Shown piece by piece: positions 5,945 to 6,033 of a stretch of DNA of 6,033 bases (positions are counted from its first letter, which is position 1; each line of letters begins with the position of its first letter). The translations under genes were made by a program, and so were the position numbers. Origin of the DNA: Caulobacteraceae bacterium (GTDB lineage Bacteria > Pseudomonadota > Alphaproteobacteria > Caulobacterales > Caulobacteraceae); assembly GCA_030151985.1 (NCBI GenBank), contig JASLDZ010000155.1:1-6033 (forward strand). Direction: 5' to 3'. The notes below the pieces were generated by a model. It searched no databases and was not told where the DNA came from. It saw nothing but the letters and a program-made list of their open reading frames with translations.

Positions 5945-6033
5945 ATGGCGGACGGCGAGGACGCGGGCGCGGCGATGCACACGCTGCTGGCGCGGCAGAA
6001 GGCGGCGCAGCTGCGCGAGGGTCCGCCCTCGGC
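5945..6033 (+). CDS. Partial gene, probable coniferyl-type aldehyde dehydrogenase N-terminus
   Basis: Only 29 codons are visible before the right edge. They read MADGEDAGAAM, then HTLLARQKAAQLREGPPS. The LLxRQxAAxxxxGPPS pattern is typical of the N-terminus of coniferyl aldehyde dehydrogenase-like members of the aldehyde dehydrogenase superfamily (NAD(P)-dependent oxidation of an aldehyde to its acid). No catalytic residue is in view, so the assignment rests on this short resemblance. A strong Shine-Dalgarno and high G/C at third codon positions support a real gene. It is divergent from the cyclase. Confidence 0.5.
   Translation, partial: MADGEDAGAAMHTLLARQKAAQLREGPPS

Noticed and set aside
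5800..5982. A 60-codon minus-strand frame across the divergent promoter region
   Set aside because: It overlaps the start of the cyclase and the right-edge gene, has no recognisable features, and its composition does not look coding.

Overview
This is a chromosomal window from a very GC-rich alphaproteobacterium, most likely Caulobacteraceae or a close relative (an inference from family resemblance). The evidence is the RNase E sequence with its alphaproteobacterial insertion in the S1 domain, the strong G/C preference at third codon positions, an rne gene next to a periplasmic cell-wall amidase, GANTC (CcrM-type) sites in promoter regions, and a GGDEF protein lacking membrane segments.

Layout. 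Positions 1-2109 hold the first 703 codons of rne (RNase E) on the minus strand; its C-terminal end lies beyond the left edge. A long intergenic region (2110-2648) separates the divergent rne and amidase genes. It contains several small GC-rich hairpins and a striking 123-bp element with perfect 38-bp inverted arms (2467-2589), probably a REPIN-type repeat. Positions 2649-3857 (+) encode an exported AMIN/Amidase_3 N-acetylmuramoyl-L-alanine amidase (AmiC type). Its stop codon is 3 bp from the stop of a convergent crotonase-family gene (3861-4652, minus) that looks like PaaG isomerase rather than a hydratase. Upstream of that gene on the same strand, across a 107-bp gap, is a cytoplasmic diguanylate cyclase (4760-5815, minus). 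It is divergent from the start of a plus-strand gene cut by the right edge (5945 onward), whose 29 visible residues resemble the N-terminus of coniferyl-type aldehyde dehydrogenases.

Functionally this is mostly housekeeping: RNA decay (rne), septal peptidoglycan cleavage (amidase), c-di-GMP synthesis, and two probable aromatic or acyl-CoA catabolic enzymes (PaaG-like isomerase and the partial dehydrogenase). The dgc and paaG-like genes may be co-transcribed. I see no mobile gene cassette, defence system, CRISPR array, tRNA or rRNA.

The items most worth a second look are an unexpected imperfect inverted repeat inside the rne tail (4-65 versus 137-195), which gives RNase E an odd hydrophobic stretch; the REPIN-like element next to the amidase promoter region; the missing hydratase glutamates in the crotonase; and the missing inhibitory site in the cyclase. 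I do not see a convincing undescribed system.
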